A DNA stretch of 64,000 nt, from assembly GCA_963784995.1 (NCBI GenBank), contig CAWATZ010000003.1, forward strand, positions 2,480,001 through 2,544,000. The letters run 5' to 3'. Under the pieces are notes generated by a model, which worked only from the letters and a program-made list of their open reading frames with translations, had not been told where the DNA came from and searched no databases. Numbering within the stretch: the first letter of the stretch is position 1; each line of letters begins with the position of its first letter. Of the stretch, positions 6,919 through 16,830 are shown piece after piece. The position numbers and the translations under genes were made by a program. Source of the stretch: CAWATZ01 sp963784995 (GTDB lineage: Bacteria; Planctomycetota; Planctomycetia; Gemmatales; Gemmataceae).

Positions 6919-9159
6919 ATGCTCAAGTCATCGAGGCGCCTGCTGCTTCTGGGACTGTTTCTGGTTCTGGCTGATCTGCTGCCGGCCGCCGAGCCGGTAC
7001 GGAAAGACGCCTTTGGTGATCCGCTGCCTCCTGGGGCAATTGCTCGCCTGGGAACGTCTCGCTTCCGTCTGGGCGGACCGCCGCGGTCCCTGGACCTGGC
7101 ACCGGATGGGCAAAGCTACGTCGTGGAGCAAGGAGGAGATCTTTATCTCTTCAGCACGAAAACAGGGCAGCTCTTGCGATGCTGGGAAGCACCGGACAAG
7201 GATCTGAAGGAAGATTACGACGGCGCTTCCTTTACTCCGGATGGCCGGTTTCTCCTCGCAAGCATGAGAGAGCAGTCCTGGCCGGTGGTCTTCGACGTCG
7301 CCACGGGGAAACGAATGGCTGCAATCTCGGGCAAGGACCCCGAAGCGTTGGGAGGACAGCTCGTCTTCTCCGCTGACCGCAAGCGGATCGCAACCAGAAA
7401 ACGGAAGGGGAACGGCCCTCTTGTCGTTGCTGTCATGGAGTACCCGAGCTGCGAAGTGCTGCTTTCAGAAAAGCTAGCTGGCCTGGAATCCTGTAACCTC
7501 GCCCTGTCGCGTGATGGGAAGCGGCTGGCAGTCTGGGCCGGAACGCCGCACGGTCAGCAGGAAGAACGCAGCCTGCGCCTCTGGGACGTGGAAACAAGTA
7601 AGGAAATCCGCAGAGTCGTTCCCGAGACCGGTTCGATTGAAGCGGCCGCGTTCTCTCCCGACGGCTTGCAACTGGCCGTTGCGAGCGAGTCACGGATTCA
7701 CGTCTGGGAAGTGAAGTCGGGGAAGTTGGTCAAGCGCTATCTCTCCGGAACGAGTAAACCCGCGGTGTTCTGTTATCTGCCGGACGGTAACCTGTTGCTG
7801 GCAGATGCCGCCGGTGTGATTCGCAGCTGGAATACCACAACCGGCGAGCGGCGGATCTTGCGTGGCCCTGCGGCTTCTGGTGGTGTCAGTCGCCTCCTCT
7901 CCGATGGCAAGGTCCTGGGCGGGCGGATCCAGGATGTCGCCGTCGTCTTGTGGGACGTTGCAACCGGGAAGGAACTCACACCCCAGGGAATTCACACCGA
8001 CTCCATCGACAATCTGTGCTTTGGCGAGGACGGCCTGTCGTTGCTCTCGGTCGCAAGAGATGGGGTTCGCTGGTGGGATCTCCGAGGATTGTCCGATGGG
8101 TCTGGTGCAATCGGAGAGCGTTCGCGGAAGCATCTTGTCCTGCCGCGTGAGGAAATTGTCAGGCCCAATCAAAGTACGGGCACCCTGGCTCTGGCAGACA
8201 ACCGCCTGCTTCGGAGCGTGCCGGGCGGCGTCGAGGTGATCGATCCGACTCCAGGGTCGGCAATGCGTGTTTTTCCCGGGCTCAGTCGTGCGGGGATGAT
8301 CTCGAGCGCGGATGGCAAGACGCTGGTCATGCAAGGCTGGGGGCAGGATAAGCAGCAGCGATCCGAACGGCTTGTTGTGTGGGATGTCCACACTGGCCGG
8401 AAGTTTCAAAGTGTGCCAACGCCCTCGGCCGACGTTTGCGCGGCTTCGATTTCGGCCAATCGCCAGGTCCTGTCCGTGGTTGCCTACGGACCGCGAAGAT
8501 GGGCTCCTCATCCATCCCGGTTAACGCCGCTGGGGTGGGACTATCCGGGTGGCCGTCTGGTCACTGCTGGAATCGGGAATGAGAAAGATAACACGACAGA
8601 ACTGCTCTTCTGGGACCTTGCTGCCGGGAAGGAGAAAGCCCGGCAATCCCTCGGGCAATCCTACTTCACCGCCCAGGCCTTGTCGCCGGATGGCCGGCGC
8701 CTTGCTTTGACAGAAAGCCAGTCCAGGAGTGTCCGGTTGTGGGACGTGGAGTTGAATCGAGCGTGCGAACCCTGGAACGGACTGCCTCCGTCGTACCTGA
8801 CCAGGTTGCTCTTTTCACCCGATGGCCGAATGCTTGTCGCTGCCTGCGCCTATGAACACCGCACCGTCGTCTGGGAAGTCGCCACGGGGACAATCCGGCA
8901 CGACTGGACTGCACCGCGGTTCTATCCCAACGCCCTGGCTTTCTCGGCCCAAAGTCGGTATCTCGCCGTGGGCAGTTGCGACAGTTCCATCCTCCTCTAT
9001 GATCTGTCCGGTCTTCCCCGACCGGGCCAGCGCCAGAAGCACCACTCGGCGGAACAACTTCAGCAGTTCTGGACCGATTTGCAAGCGCCGGCGCCGCCAC
9101 TGCGTGGAAGGCCATGCTGGCCCTGCTTGAGGCGCCGGAACAGACCGTCGCCTTGCTGA
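6919..9159 (+). CDS. WD40-repeat protein with signal peptide (frame breaks near 3' end)
   Basis: Exported beta-propeller protein. A hydrophobic signal (residues 3-24, ending LLPAAEP) is followed by DAFGDPLPPGAIARLGT, a start typical of planctomycete WD40 proteins. At least eleven blades are recognisable from repeats such as FSPDG ... VRLWDV and LVVWDVHTG. The reading frame runs off into an arginine/proline-rich tail after residue ~720. The expected C-terminal alpha-helical region continues in another frame from about 9085 (next entry). One base missing in the GC run around 9085-9100 would fuse the two. Role unknown; such propellers are usually protein-interaction scaffolds. The ATG follows a purine-rich GGAGAGG site. 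Confidence 0.85.
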   Translation: MLKSSRRLLLLGLFLVLADLLPAAEPVRKDAFGDPLPPGAIARLGTSRFRLGGPPRSLDLAPDGQSYVVEQGGDLYLFSTKTGQLLRCWEAPDKDLKEDYDGASFTPDGRFLLASMREQSWPVVFDVATGKRMAAISGKDPEALGGQLVFSADRKRIATRKRKGNGPLVVAVMEYPSCEVLLSEKLAGLESCNLALSRDGKRLAVWAGTPHGQQEERSLRLWDVETSKEIRRVVPETGSIEAAAFSPDGLQLAVASESRIHVWEVKSGKLVKRYLSGTSKPAVFCYLPDGNLLLADAAGVIRSWNTTTGERRILRGPAASGGVSRLLSDGKVLGGRIQDVAVVLWDVATGKELTPQGIHTDSIDNLCFGEDGLSLLSVARDGVRWWDLRGLSDGSGAIGERSRKHLVLPREEIVRPNQSTGTLALADNRLLRSVPGGVEVIDPTPGSAMRVFPGLSRAGMISSADGKTLVMQGWGQDKQQRSERLVVWDVHTGRKFQSVPTPSADVCAASISANRQVLSVVAYGPRRWAPHPSRLTPLGWDYPGGRLVTAGIGNEKDNTTELLFWDLAAGKEKARQSLGQSYFTAQALSPDGRRLALTESQSRSVRLWDVELNRACEPWNGLPPSYLTRLLFSPDGRMLVAACAYEHRTVVWEVATGTIRHDWTAPRFYPNALAFSAQSRYLAVGSCDSSILLYDLSGLPRPGQRQKHHSAEQLQQFWTDLQAPAPPLRGRPCWPCLRRRNRPSPC

Positions 9160-9545
9160 GGGAACGGGTCAAGCCCGCTGTGGGGAAGGAACCCGATCCG
9201 AACGAGGTGGCCAGGCACGTACGAGCCCTGGACGATGAGGATTTTGGCGTCCGCGAGAAGGCCAGCGAAGCCCTGGCCGGGATGGGGAGCAGCGTGCGTC
9301 TGGCGCTGGTCCGGGCCCTGGCAGAGCAACCTTCTGCCGAGAAAAAACAACGGCTCGGCAACCTTCTCAACAAGCTCAAGAAAGAGTCGTCCCCGGCCCT
9401 GCTGCGTTCGCTTCGAGTGGTGGAAATCCTGGAACGGTTGGGCACGCCTCCGGCACGCATACTGCTGCAAGCGCTGGCTGCCGGACGCCCAGGCGATGAG
9501 CTGACTGGTGCGGCCCAGGCCGCATTGCAGCGATTGACGCCGTGA
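9114..9545 (+). CDS. C-terminal helical part of the WD40 protein (separate frame)
   Basis: Encodes about 143 residues (APEQTVALLRERVKPA ... RHVRALDDEDFGVREKASEA ... LEALAAG-like end) matching the helical, HEAT-like tail that normally follows the propeller in this planctomycete family. The true junction lies upstream of the ATG at 9114: in this frame the codons before it read ATAWKAMLAL, which continues the WD40 sequence EQLQQFWTDLQAPAP. This is therefore best read as one gene, 6919-9545, with a single-base frame break. Independent translation from 9114 cannot be excluded. Confidence 0.65.
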   Translation: MLALLEAPEQTVALLRERVKPAVGKEPDPNEVARHVRALDDEDFGVREKASEALAGMGSSVRLALVRALAEQPSAEKKQRLGNLLNKLKKESSPALLRSLRVVEILERLGTPPARILLQALAAGRPGDELTGAAQAALQRLTP

Positions 9546-9580
9546 CGCCAACGGCCACGAGAACGGCGTTCCCACTTGCA

Positions 9581-9760
9581 GCGAAGGAGATCCGCTCCCA
9601 CATCTGGTCCGCGGACACCTTGCCCGCCTCGGTGAGAGGCGGCTCCTGGCGGGCCTTGTCGTATCGGTAACTCCGGTGGAGTGAGTCTTTGGGGGGAGGG
9701 GTGGTTGAGTTTGATTCTACGCTCCCGGGAGGACAATCACAAGAGTCAGGCGGTCGCGGT
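9581..9760 (-). pseudogene. Scar of a duplicated mannonate-dehydratase-like gene
   Basis: Two fragments of a paralogue of the 5376-6515 gene sit side by side. Bases 9588-9664 match its internal codons (about 5882-5962; translated YDKARQEPPLTEAGKVSADQ), and 9696-9757 match its 5' leader (6549-6609). Everything between has been lost. Orientation is the same as the intact gene. Confidence 0.75.
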
Positions 9761-9846
9761 CCGTCCCGGAATGGCAGGCCGCCTTTGGTGATTGCGGCGC
9801 GAGGCCAGCAGGGATAGAATGCCGGCCTCTGGGATCCTGGGGGAAG

Positions 9847-11106
9847 ATGCAATGTCGAACGCCAGCATCCTCGGCCAAACGCGGCAACCGCCAAAGCCTG
9901 CCGGGGCTGAACAGGACGGTGCCTCAGCCGAACGGGTTGAACACCCAGTGGCGTACCGTGTTGTTGACGCGCATTCTCGCGGCCGCGCTGTTCTCCGGCT
10001 TCCTGCTGTCTCCAAAGCTCTGGCTGTCCAGCCGTTCCTACCCGCTCGCGCCGGTTTCCGACCAACTGCCGCCCATTCCGCCTCCGCTGGACGCGATCTG
10101 GTTGGGAGCCATGCTCCTGCTCCTGCTCGCCATCGCTTTCCTCCCCCGCAAGCGCTGGTTGCTCGTCTCCCTCCTGGTGCTGGCTTCTGCCTCGGGCCTG
10201 TGGGACCAATCGCGCTGGCAGCCCTGGTTCTACCAGTACCTGGCCCAGTTCGGCGCCCTGGCGTGGGCTTCGTGGAAGAAGGACAGGCCGCGGGCGGAAG
10301 AAGCGGCTCTCAATACCTGTCGTCTCATCGTGGCTGCCACTTACACCTGGAGCGGCCTGCAGAAGTTGAATGCGTCTTTCGTGGTCGAGGTCTACCCCTG
10401 GCTCCTGGAACCGCTGCTCCCCGTGCTGCCGCCAGCGATCCGTCCCCTGGCCACCGGCCTGGGCCCCGTTGTCCCTGCCGTCGAGATGGGCATCGGCATC
10501 AGTCTGGTGCTGCGGCCGCTGCGCACGCTGGCCATTGGTGCCGCGACGGCCATGCACCTGCTGCTTCTCTTCCTCCTCTGCCCGACCGGGCACAACTACA
10601 ACAGCGTTGTCTGGCCGTGGAACGTCGCCATGATCTTGATGGTGGTTGTCCTCTTCTGGCGGACGCCTGCCCTGCAGCCCTGGTCCATCCTCTGGCCGCG
10701 CCGGTTCCTCTATGCCCGGGTCGTCCTCCTCTTCTTCGGCATCCTGCCGGGGTTGCATCTGTTCGGGCTCTGGGACGCCTATCTGTCGGCGGCGCTCTAC
10801 TCCGGAAACACTCTCGACGGGCACATCCTGATCAGCCCAGCCCAGCGCCAACAGCTGCCCGCCGATCTCCAGTCCGACCTTCAGCCAAGAGACGGCCAGT
10901 GGCAGCTGGACATTCTTACGTGGTCGCTGCGGGAACTCAACGTCCCGGACTATCCGGCCCGGAGGATCTATCGCCACGTCGCCCAGGAGCTTGCCGGTCG
11001 CCTCGACCCACCTGCCGTCCTCATCCTCGTGGTCGATGAGCAACCGGCCTGGGACAGCATCGAACGCCGTAAAACTCAATACCCTTGCGGCGGCACGAGA
11101 AGATGA
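9847..11106 (+). CDS. Polytopic membrane protein of unknown function
   Basis: Product of 419 residues with about eight hydrophobic segments (for example SGFLLSPKLWL, AMLLLLLAIAFL, TAMHLLLLFLLC, ARVVLLFFGILPGLHLFG) and a soluble C-terminal part. The central NTCRLIVAATYTWSGLQKLN stretch is reminiscent of HTTM/DoxX-like membrane proteins, where a conserved Y.WsGlqK motif recurs, but I cannot place it firmly. The start is uncertain: the ATG at 9847 has a GGGGGAAG stretch upstream, while the hydrophobic core only begins near residue 40, so a later start is possible. It stands alone, between two gene scars. Confidence 0.75.
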   Translation: MQCRTPASSAKRGNRQSLPGLNRTVPQPNGLNTQWRTVLLTRILAAALFSGFLLSPKLWLSSRSYPLAPVSDQLPPIPPPLDAIWLGAMLLLLLAIAFLPRKRWLLVSLLVLASASGLWDQSRWQPWFYQYLAQFGALAWASWKKDRPRAEEAALNTCRLIVAATYTWSGLQKLNASFVVEVYPWLLEPLLPVLPPAIRPLATGLGPVVPAVEMGIGISLVLRPLRTLAIGAATAMHLLLLFLLCPTGHNYNSVVWPWNVAMILMVVVLFWRTPALQPWSILWPRRFLYARVVLLFFGILPGLHLFGLWDAYLSAALYSGNTLDGHILISPAQRQQLPADLQSDLQPRDGQWQLDILTWSLRELNVPDYPARRIYRHVAQELAGRLDPPAVLILVVDEQPAWDSIERRKTQYPCGGTRR

Positions 11107-11132
11107 TGCATCTGCCAAACCCTCGCGCCCAG

Positions 11133-11157
11133 CCCCTCTCCCACAAGAGGAGAGGGG
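11133..11157. repeat. Second copy of the CCCCTCTCC/GGAGAGGGG repeat
   Basis: Arms 11133-11141 and 11149-11157 around a short loop. It abuts directly on the S9-peptidase scar that begins at 11157. Confidence 0.6.
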
Positions 11158-11262
11158 CGAACGCCATTCGAGCTAGCGATGATTCTCTTGCTTCTCGTAA
11201 ATGTCCGCGCTGGTCTGTCGAGTCCCCAAGCAGATGCTCGGCGAAGAAGTCCCACGTGCCCG
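11157..11262 (-). pseudogene. Scar of an S9 peptidase gene 3' end
   Basis: About 105 bp nearly identical to 14140-14243, the 3' end and trailing sequence of the S9 peptidase gene. It encodes the same WDFFAEHLLG end but contains a one-base insertion after that motif and has no upstream coding region. It is on the same strand as the intact gene, 3 kb away. Confidence 0.8.
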
Positions 11263-11334
11263 GTGGCGGACCAGAAGCGAACAGCAAGCTCGCCAGCCAG
11301 GCCGGCCGGAGAGCCGCACTCTGACGAGCAGCCC

Positions 11335-12009
11335 TCAAGCTGGCCCGGTCAGGTGGAGCGTGTTGTTCGCCGCCGGCTCACGGAAGGGCAAGTGACGTTC
11401 GAGATACCCCTCCTCCACGAGATGCGGAATGACCTTGGCGAGAGCGGGGATAGTAACCTCCGGGACGACGACCTGGCCAAGCTCGTAGTAATAGGGCTGG
11501 CCCGATTGCAGAGTCGCCTCCACGTCCTGGGCCAGGCGGACGGGATCGATGAACATGACCGGATAACGCCGACCATCTTCGCATTCGAGGAAGGCGTAGA
11601 CAAAGCCTTTACGCTCCATTTCCCATTCGTCACGCTCCGTGAACCCTTCGGGAAACACGAGCCGTGGCACGTTGCAGGTCGGTTCCATCAGACTGGCCTC
11701 CTGCGGCATCAGTTCGAGGACAACTTGCCCGAGCAACTCTTCCAGGCGCTCCACGGGCATTGCGACTTTCGGCCTGAGTTCGTGGTGTTCCGGTCTTCTT
11801 CCTTGCTGGACGATTTCCGACTCGTCTGGGATGGACTTGACGCGGTTCGCCACGCCATGCCTCGCTGCATCCGCTGGATCGAGTTCCAGCGAAACGCCGC
11901 GAGTTGGCTGGACCATCCCCTTGATGATCTTGACCTCGCCAAGATGGTACTTGGGCGTCAAATCACCACCGCCGCGATACACCGGCGTCGTCGTGCAATC
12001 CAGACCCAT
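11335..12009 (-). CDS. Hypothetical protein
   Basis: I do not recognise this family. The product is about 224 residues, mixed charged and hydrophobic, without signal or membrane segments. Stretches such as EELLGQVVLELMPQEASL, FVYAFLECEDGRRYPVMFID and YYYELGQVVVPEVTIPALAKVIP look like a folded alpha/beta domain. The ATG at 12009 has no near ribosome site; an in-frame TTG at 12021 lies 11 bases after AAGGAGG and is a credible alternative start. It sits in a repeat-rich, low-conservation stretch next to another poorly known gene, consistent with accessory DNA. Confidence 0.55.
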   Translation of the reverse strand: MGLDCTTTPVYRGGGDLTPKYHLGEVKIIKGMVQPTRGVSLELDPADAARHGVANRVKSIPDESEIVQQGRRPEHHELRPKVAMPVERLEELLGQVVLELMPQEASLMEPTCNVPRLVFPEGFTERDEWEMERKGFVYAFLECEDGRRYPVMFIDPVRLAQDVEATLQSGQPYYYELGQVVVPEVTIPALAKVIPHLVEEGYLERHLPFREPAANNTLHLTGPA

Positions 12010-12174
12010 GTTGGGTGTCAACTTAGCCGTTGCCTCCTTGCAATGCCGAGACACAATCCCCGTTGGGACCCAAGCCCGATCAGCAGCCGGCTCACGCGGG
12101 CCAGACAGTGAACTCGGCAAGACTGTGTCGCGTGGTCCGTCTGCTGAAGCAACTGGTTCGGTTGTCTTTGTTCG

Positions 12175-12759
12175 CTACCCGTAGAACCCCATGATCACCG
12201 ACCGGCGCTTCCCGGTGCCTTTCTCCAACCAGCGGGCGACGACCCCAAGCGCTTCGACCACTGCCGGAGACTCTGCCTCTTGGGCCGCCAGCGCCAACGG
12301 TTGCCGGGCTGCCTCGATCACGGCGAACGGCCACTGCCCAATACAGGGCAACTCACGCGGCTCGGGGAGCGGGATGGGGCAGTCGTTCACCAACTCGGCG
12401 AAGCGGAGCGGAACCCCTCGCCCGGCAAGGAACTTGTCCAACTCGGCAAACCAGCCGTAGCGGCACGGGGAGAACGGATTCCAGAACAACCACTCCCCCA
12501 GGTACGAGCAGTACAATTCGTAGGCCCAACCGTAGATCGGCCCACAGTCAGGCCGCGTCAGTTCGCCGGCGAACAACTCCCGCAGCGCCTGGGCGTGGCC
12601 GATCCGCCCATTCTCCTGGACATCTCCCTGCTCATCGTAGTCCGTGAAGCGATCGGCCAGCGTCTCGAGAACCTCATCGAGCAGTTTGCAGCGGCGGCAT
12701 CCGAAGACCCGGATGTCGCGTTCATCTGCGATGAGGTATGCACGAAGACCCTCGCTCAT
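12175..12759 (-). CDS. DUF7691-like hypothetical protein
   Basis: Product of 194 residues, no signal or membrane segment. The N-terminal AYLIADERDIRVFGCRRCK, the ALRELFAGEL segment and the C-terminal ESPAVVEALGVVARWLEKG resemble DUF7691 proteins, small cytosolic proteins of unknown role. The match is from memory and moderate. The start chosen is the ATG at 12759. The frame stays open further upstream but would then run through group II intron domains V and VI, so the longer form is not real. The intron's 3' end is only about 17 bases upstream, so this gene's leader is formed by the 3' exon of the intron. Confidence 0.65.
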   Translation of the reverse strand: MSEGLRAYLIADERDIRVFGCRRCKLLDEVLETLADRFTDYDEQGDVQENGRIGHAQALRELFAGELTRPDCGPIYGWAYELYCSYLGEWLFWNPFSPCRYGWFAELDKFLAGRGVPLRFAELVNDCPIPLPEPRELPCIGQWPFAVIEAARQPLALAAQEAESPAVVEALGVVARWLEKGTGKRRSVIMGFYG

Positions 12760-12775
12760 CGCCTCATCTCCGCAC

Positions 12776-13535
<760 letters not shown>

Positions 13536-14155
13536 CCGAACTTGTGATTAGCCTGACCGGCTGGTCAGCCGATTTCGCCCGGTCAGCCTCTTTTTCTCCG
13601 GTCACGCAATCAAGGCGCCGATCCGCCTCTTTCCGGTGCCCGGTCTCGCTAGCAAGGTGCCGGTCAGCCTCTTGCCAGCCGCCTGGTCCACCTCGCTCGT
13701 CCTGGTCACTCTATCACGGTTCGTGCCGCGGTTCCATTGTTTCCTCTTTCCTTTTGCCCGTCGGCTGGGCTGGTGCCGGTTCCAGGCCGCTTTTGTTCTG
13801 GGTGGTGTCGCTTGACAGAGGAGGAAAGGGGGACGGCCCAAGTCGAGGAAAGCTGGCCCAGACAGTCACACAGGCAAGTCGTTTGGAAGCCTCTCCCGAA
13901 TACCCTGGCCGGTGGCAGGCAGACAGCGAAATGTCCCTTGCTGGCCTCCATTGGACCATCACGGACAGCTTCCTGCCTGTCCGCCAAGCCCCAAAAGATG
14001 GCTGGCAGGGCAGGCAGACTGGGAAAAGGACCGTGTGGTGGGCCTCGCTGCGTTCGGTCCACCCGATGCCTTCGGACGCGACGGCACTGGTGGCGAGAGC
14101 GGCTCTCGCCACCAGTGCCGCTCCTAAGCCGGGAGAACGGCGAACGCCATTCGAG
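13536..14155. other. Non-coding stretch with short CCGGTCAGCC repeats
   Basis: About 620 bases without a supported gene. The first 180 bases downstream of the intron edge (plus strand) hold several degenerate copies of CCGGTCAGCCTCTT. A perfect palindrome lies at 14082-14120. Long open frames here are overlapping and compositionally odd. Confidence 0.45.
14082..14120. repeat. Perfect 19-bp inverted repeat
   Basis: CGGCACTGGTGGCGAGAGC and its reverse complement, separated by a single base. It is downstream of the S9 peptidase gene (minus strand) and could act in transcription ending. Confidence 0.7.
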
Positions 14156-16789
14156 CTAGCGATGCCCCTCTTGCTTTTCGTAAATGTCCGCGCTGGTCTG
14201 TCGAGTCCCCAGCAGGTGCTCGGCGAAGAAGTCCCACGTGCGCTGCGTGAAGTAGGGCTGATAGTCGCCGAAACCGTGGCGTTTGCCGGGCAGGATGAGC
14301 ATGTCAAAGCGCTTGTTGGCCTTGATGAGCGCATCGACCAATCGCATCGTGTTGGCGGGGTGGACGTTGTTGTCGATCTCGCCATGCACCAGCAACAGAT
14401 GTCCTTTCAGGTTGGCGGCCAGTTCCGCGTTGGTGGGGACCTTGATCTCGTAGCGCGTCTCCGGCTTACCGTCCTTCACCGCCGTTTTGTCCTGGTCCTT
14501 CTTCTGGGGATCTTTGCTGTCTTCCTTGCTTTCCTTCTGAGCGGGGACTTCCTTCAAGCCGTGGTAGCGTTCGGCCCAGCCGTTGTTGTAGATGTTGTTG
14601 TCGTGGTTGCCGGACGACGCCACGGCCACCTTGAAGAACTCGTTGTACGGCTTTTGCAGCACCGCCGCCGCGGACATGAAGCCGCCGCCGGAGTGGCCGA
14701 AGATGCCGACCCGGTCAATGTCGATGAAAGAGCAGCGGGCGGCCAGCTGCTCCACGGCCGCCTTCTTGTCGGCCAGGCCGTAATCGCGCAGGTTGTAGTA
14801 GCCGTAGCTGGCATACGCCTTGGAGCGCGTGGGCGCTCCGCCGCGGTGGCCGACCTGGATGACGATGAAGCCCAGCTGGGCCAGCTGCTGGTTGCCGCCG
14901 CCGACCGCGAAAGCGTGCGTCACGCCTTCCTGCTGCGGGCCGGGATAGACGTGGACGATGATCGGATACTTCTTCTTCGGATCAAAGTCGAACGGCTTCC
15001 ACAGGTTGCCGTACAGGTCCGTGACGCCATCGGCGGCCTTGACCACGAACCGCTCCGGCATCTTCCAGCCGATCTCCTGGAGGCGGGAGAGGTCCGTCTC
15101 CTCCAGCTTCATGATCTGCCGGCCAGTGGCGTCGCGGAGGATCGCAACCGGTGCCAGGTCCACGCGCGAGCAGTTGTCCACCACAAACTGGCGCGTCGGC
15201 GACAGCACGGACTGATGGTTGGCGTCGCCCGGATCCAGCAGGACCGGGGCGGTCCCGTCCAGGTGGGCGCAGTAGAGATGCTGGTTGTACACGCTTTCGC
15301 CCAGCTCATGGCCGTTGCCCTGGAAGTACAGCAAGCGGTTCTTGGCATCGACGGTGACGATCCGGCTGGCCCGGTAGAGTCCCGACGTGATCGCGTTCTT
15401 CAGCTTGCCCTGGCGATCGTAGAGGTAGAAGTGTCCCCAGCCGCTGCGTTCCGACCACCAGATCATCTCCTCGGTCCCTTCCACGTACTGGACCGGCTGC
15501 ACCGTGATGTTGGCGTTCTCGAAGCCTTCCAGGATCAGGCACTTCGTCTCCCCGGTGCGGACGTTGGCGGAGCATAGCTCGACGTGCCGCCAGAGACGGT
15601 CCCGGCGAACGAAGCGAAGCTCGTCGGACGTTTTGCCCCAGTGGATGTTGCTGTAGGCCTCGTCCTTCCATTTGGGCTTGATGCGAATCAGCTTCTGGGA
15701 ATCGCGATTGCAGACAAACAGCTCCATCTTGCGAACCGCGTCCTCGCCGGGGACGGGGTACTTGTACTTCTCCAGTGTCGGCCGAGGCGAGGCCAGGGAA
15801 TCGATCACGAACAATTCCTGCACGCCCCGGGCATCGACCCGGGTCGCATAAAACGCCCTGGAGTCGCTCGACCATTCCGCCTGCGGCGGAGGGATGTTGT
15901 CGTCCATGCCGGCCCCGAACTGGCTCATCCGGCCGAAGTCGTATTCCTCCGCACCATCCTTGCTCAGCTGGAGCGCTTTGCTCTCCCGGGCCCAGGCGGC
16001 TCCTTTTGTCAGGCGCCAGGCTTCACTCATCACGCCTCCGAGGTCCGTCTGCCAGGTGGGCAGCAGCAGGGTCTCGGGGGCCCTGGCGCCGGTTTCCAGC
16101 AGGTGGAGATTGTGGTCGCGGACAAAGAGGTAAGCCTTGCGGTCGGGAGAGAACACCCGGTAATCGCGGCGCGGGCGTGCCGGCCCCCCCTGGCCATCGC
16201 GCTGCCCCCGCTGCACGCGCTGCTGTTCCTGCAACTGCTCGAACCGCCGCCGGAAATCACCGCGGCCACCGCCGGGCCCAGGAAAACCTCGCGGCCCCGT
16301 GGGCGCCTTGCCGAGCCGGGTCAGCTTCTCGCTTCCCAGGTCGTATTCGTATTGCATCTCCTCGACAACGAACTTGATCCGGGTCCCTTCGTCGTTGATG
16401 GTCATTCGGGTCAAAGAGAGCTGAACCGCATCCAGAGGCTTCTGCACCATCTCCGAGAGCAGTGTGGCCAGCTTGACGTGATTGAAGAGAGGTTCCTTGA
16501 TGGCCAGCGTGGGATTGACCCGATAATAGCTGGTTCCCCGGCTGGTGCGGTAGGCGTACCAGAACGAGTCGGTCTTGCCGATCCAGTTCGGCGACACGGC
16601 CGTGTCGTAGGTGAACTGGCGGAGATAGGCGTCGCTGTACTTGAACGCTTGCTTGTAGTTGGCGCTGACGACCCGTTCGGGGCCCGCCTGGGCCTGGGCA
16701 AGGCACGGGAACAGAAGGACAGCCAGCAGCCCGAGCAAGAGGGCGGGTCGGTTAGCAAGGAGTCGGAGTTGGAGCGCGCTGCGAGTCAC
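14156..16789 (-). CDS. S9-family (dipeptidyl-peptidase IV-like) prolyl oligopeptidase, exported
   Basis: Serine peptidase of 877 residues. An N-terminal signal (LLLGLLAVLLFPCLAQAQA) is followed by a DPP-IV-type beta-propeller with segments such as FSPDRKAYLFVRDHNL and FYATRVDARGVQELFVI. The C-terminal alpha/beta-hydrolase domain has the nucleophile Ser in FGHSGGGFMS (~697), the Asp in HGEIDNNVHP (~805) and the His in GKRHGFGDY (~838). The usual GxSxGG elbow is GHSGGG here, still compatible with activity. A Lys/Asp-rich insert (KESKEDSKDPQKKDQDK) sits in the hydrolase domain and is absent from typical members. Predicted periplasmic or surface peptide digestion. Part of its 3' end is duplicated as a scar near 11.2 kb. 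Confidence 0.93.
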   Translation of the reverse strand: MTRSALQLRLLANRPALLLGLLAVLLFPCLAQAQAGPERVVSANYKQAFKYSDAYLRQFTYDTAVSPNWIGKTDSFWYAYRTSRGTSYYRVNPTLAIKEPLFNHVKLATLLSEMVQKPLDAVQLSLTRMTINDEGTRIKFVVEEMQYEYDLGSEKLTRLGKAPTGPRGFPGPGGGRGDFRRRFEQLQEQQRVQRGQRDGQGGPARPRRDYRVFSPDRKAYLFVRDHNLHLLETGARAPETLLLPTWQTDLGGVMSEAWRLTKGAAWARESKALQLSKDGAEEYDFGRMSQFGAGMDDNIPPPQAEWSSDSRAFYATRVDARGVQELFVIDSLASPRPTLEKYKYPVPGEDAVRKMELFVCNRDSQKLIRIKPKWKDEAYSNIHWGKTSDELRFVRRDRLWRHVELCSANVRTGETKCLILEGFENANITVQPVQYVEGTEEMIWWSERSGWGHFYLYDRQGKLKNAITSGLYRASRIVTVDAKNRLLYFQGNGHELGESVYNQHLYCAHLDGTAPVLLDPGDANHQSVLSPTRQFVVDNCSRVDLAPVAILRDATGRQIMKLEETDLSRLQEIGWKMPERFVVKAADGVTDLYGNLWKPFDFDPKKKYPIIVHVYPGPQQEGVTHAFAVGGGNQQLAQLGFIVIQVGHRGGAPTRSKAYASYGYYNLRDYGLADKKAAVEQLAARCSFIDIDRVGIFGHSGGGFMSAAAVLQKPYNEFFKVAVASSGNHDNNIYNNGWAERYHGLKEVPAQKESKEDSKDPQKKDQDKTAVKDGKPETRYEIKVPTNAELAANLKGHLLLVHGEIDNNVHPANTMRLVDALIKANKRFDMLILPGKRHGFGDYQPYFTQRTWDFFAEHLLGTRQTSADIYEKQEGHR

Positions 16790-16830
16790 GTTTGGTTCTC
16801 CCGATGTTCAGAGCTTAACAGAACTGTACG

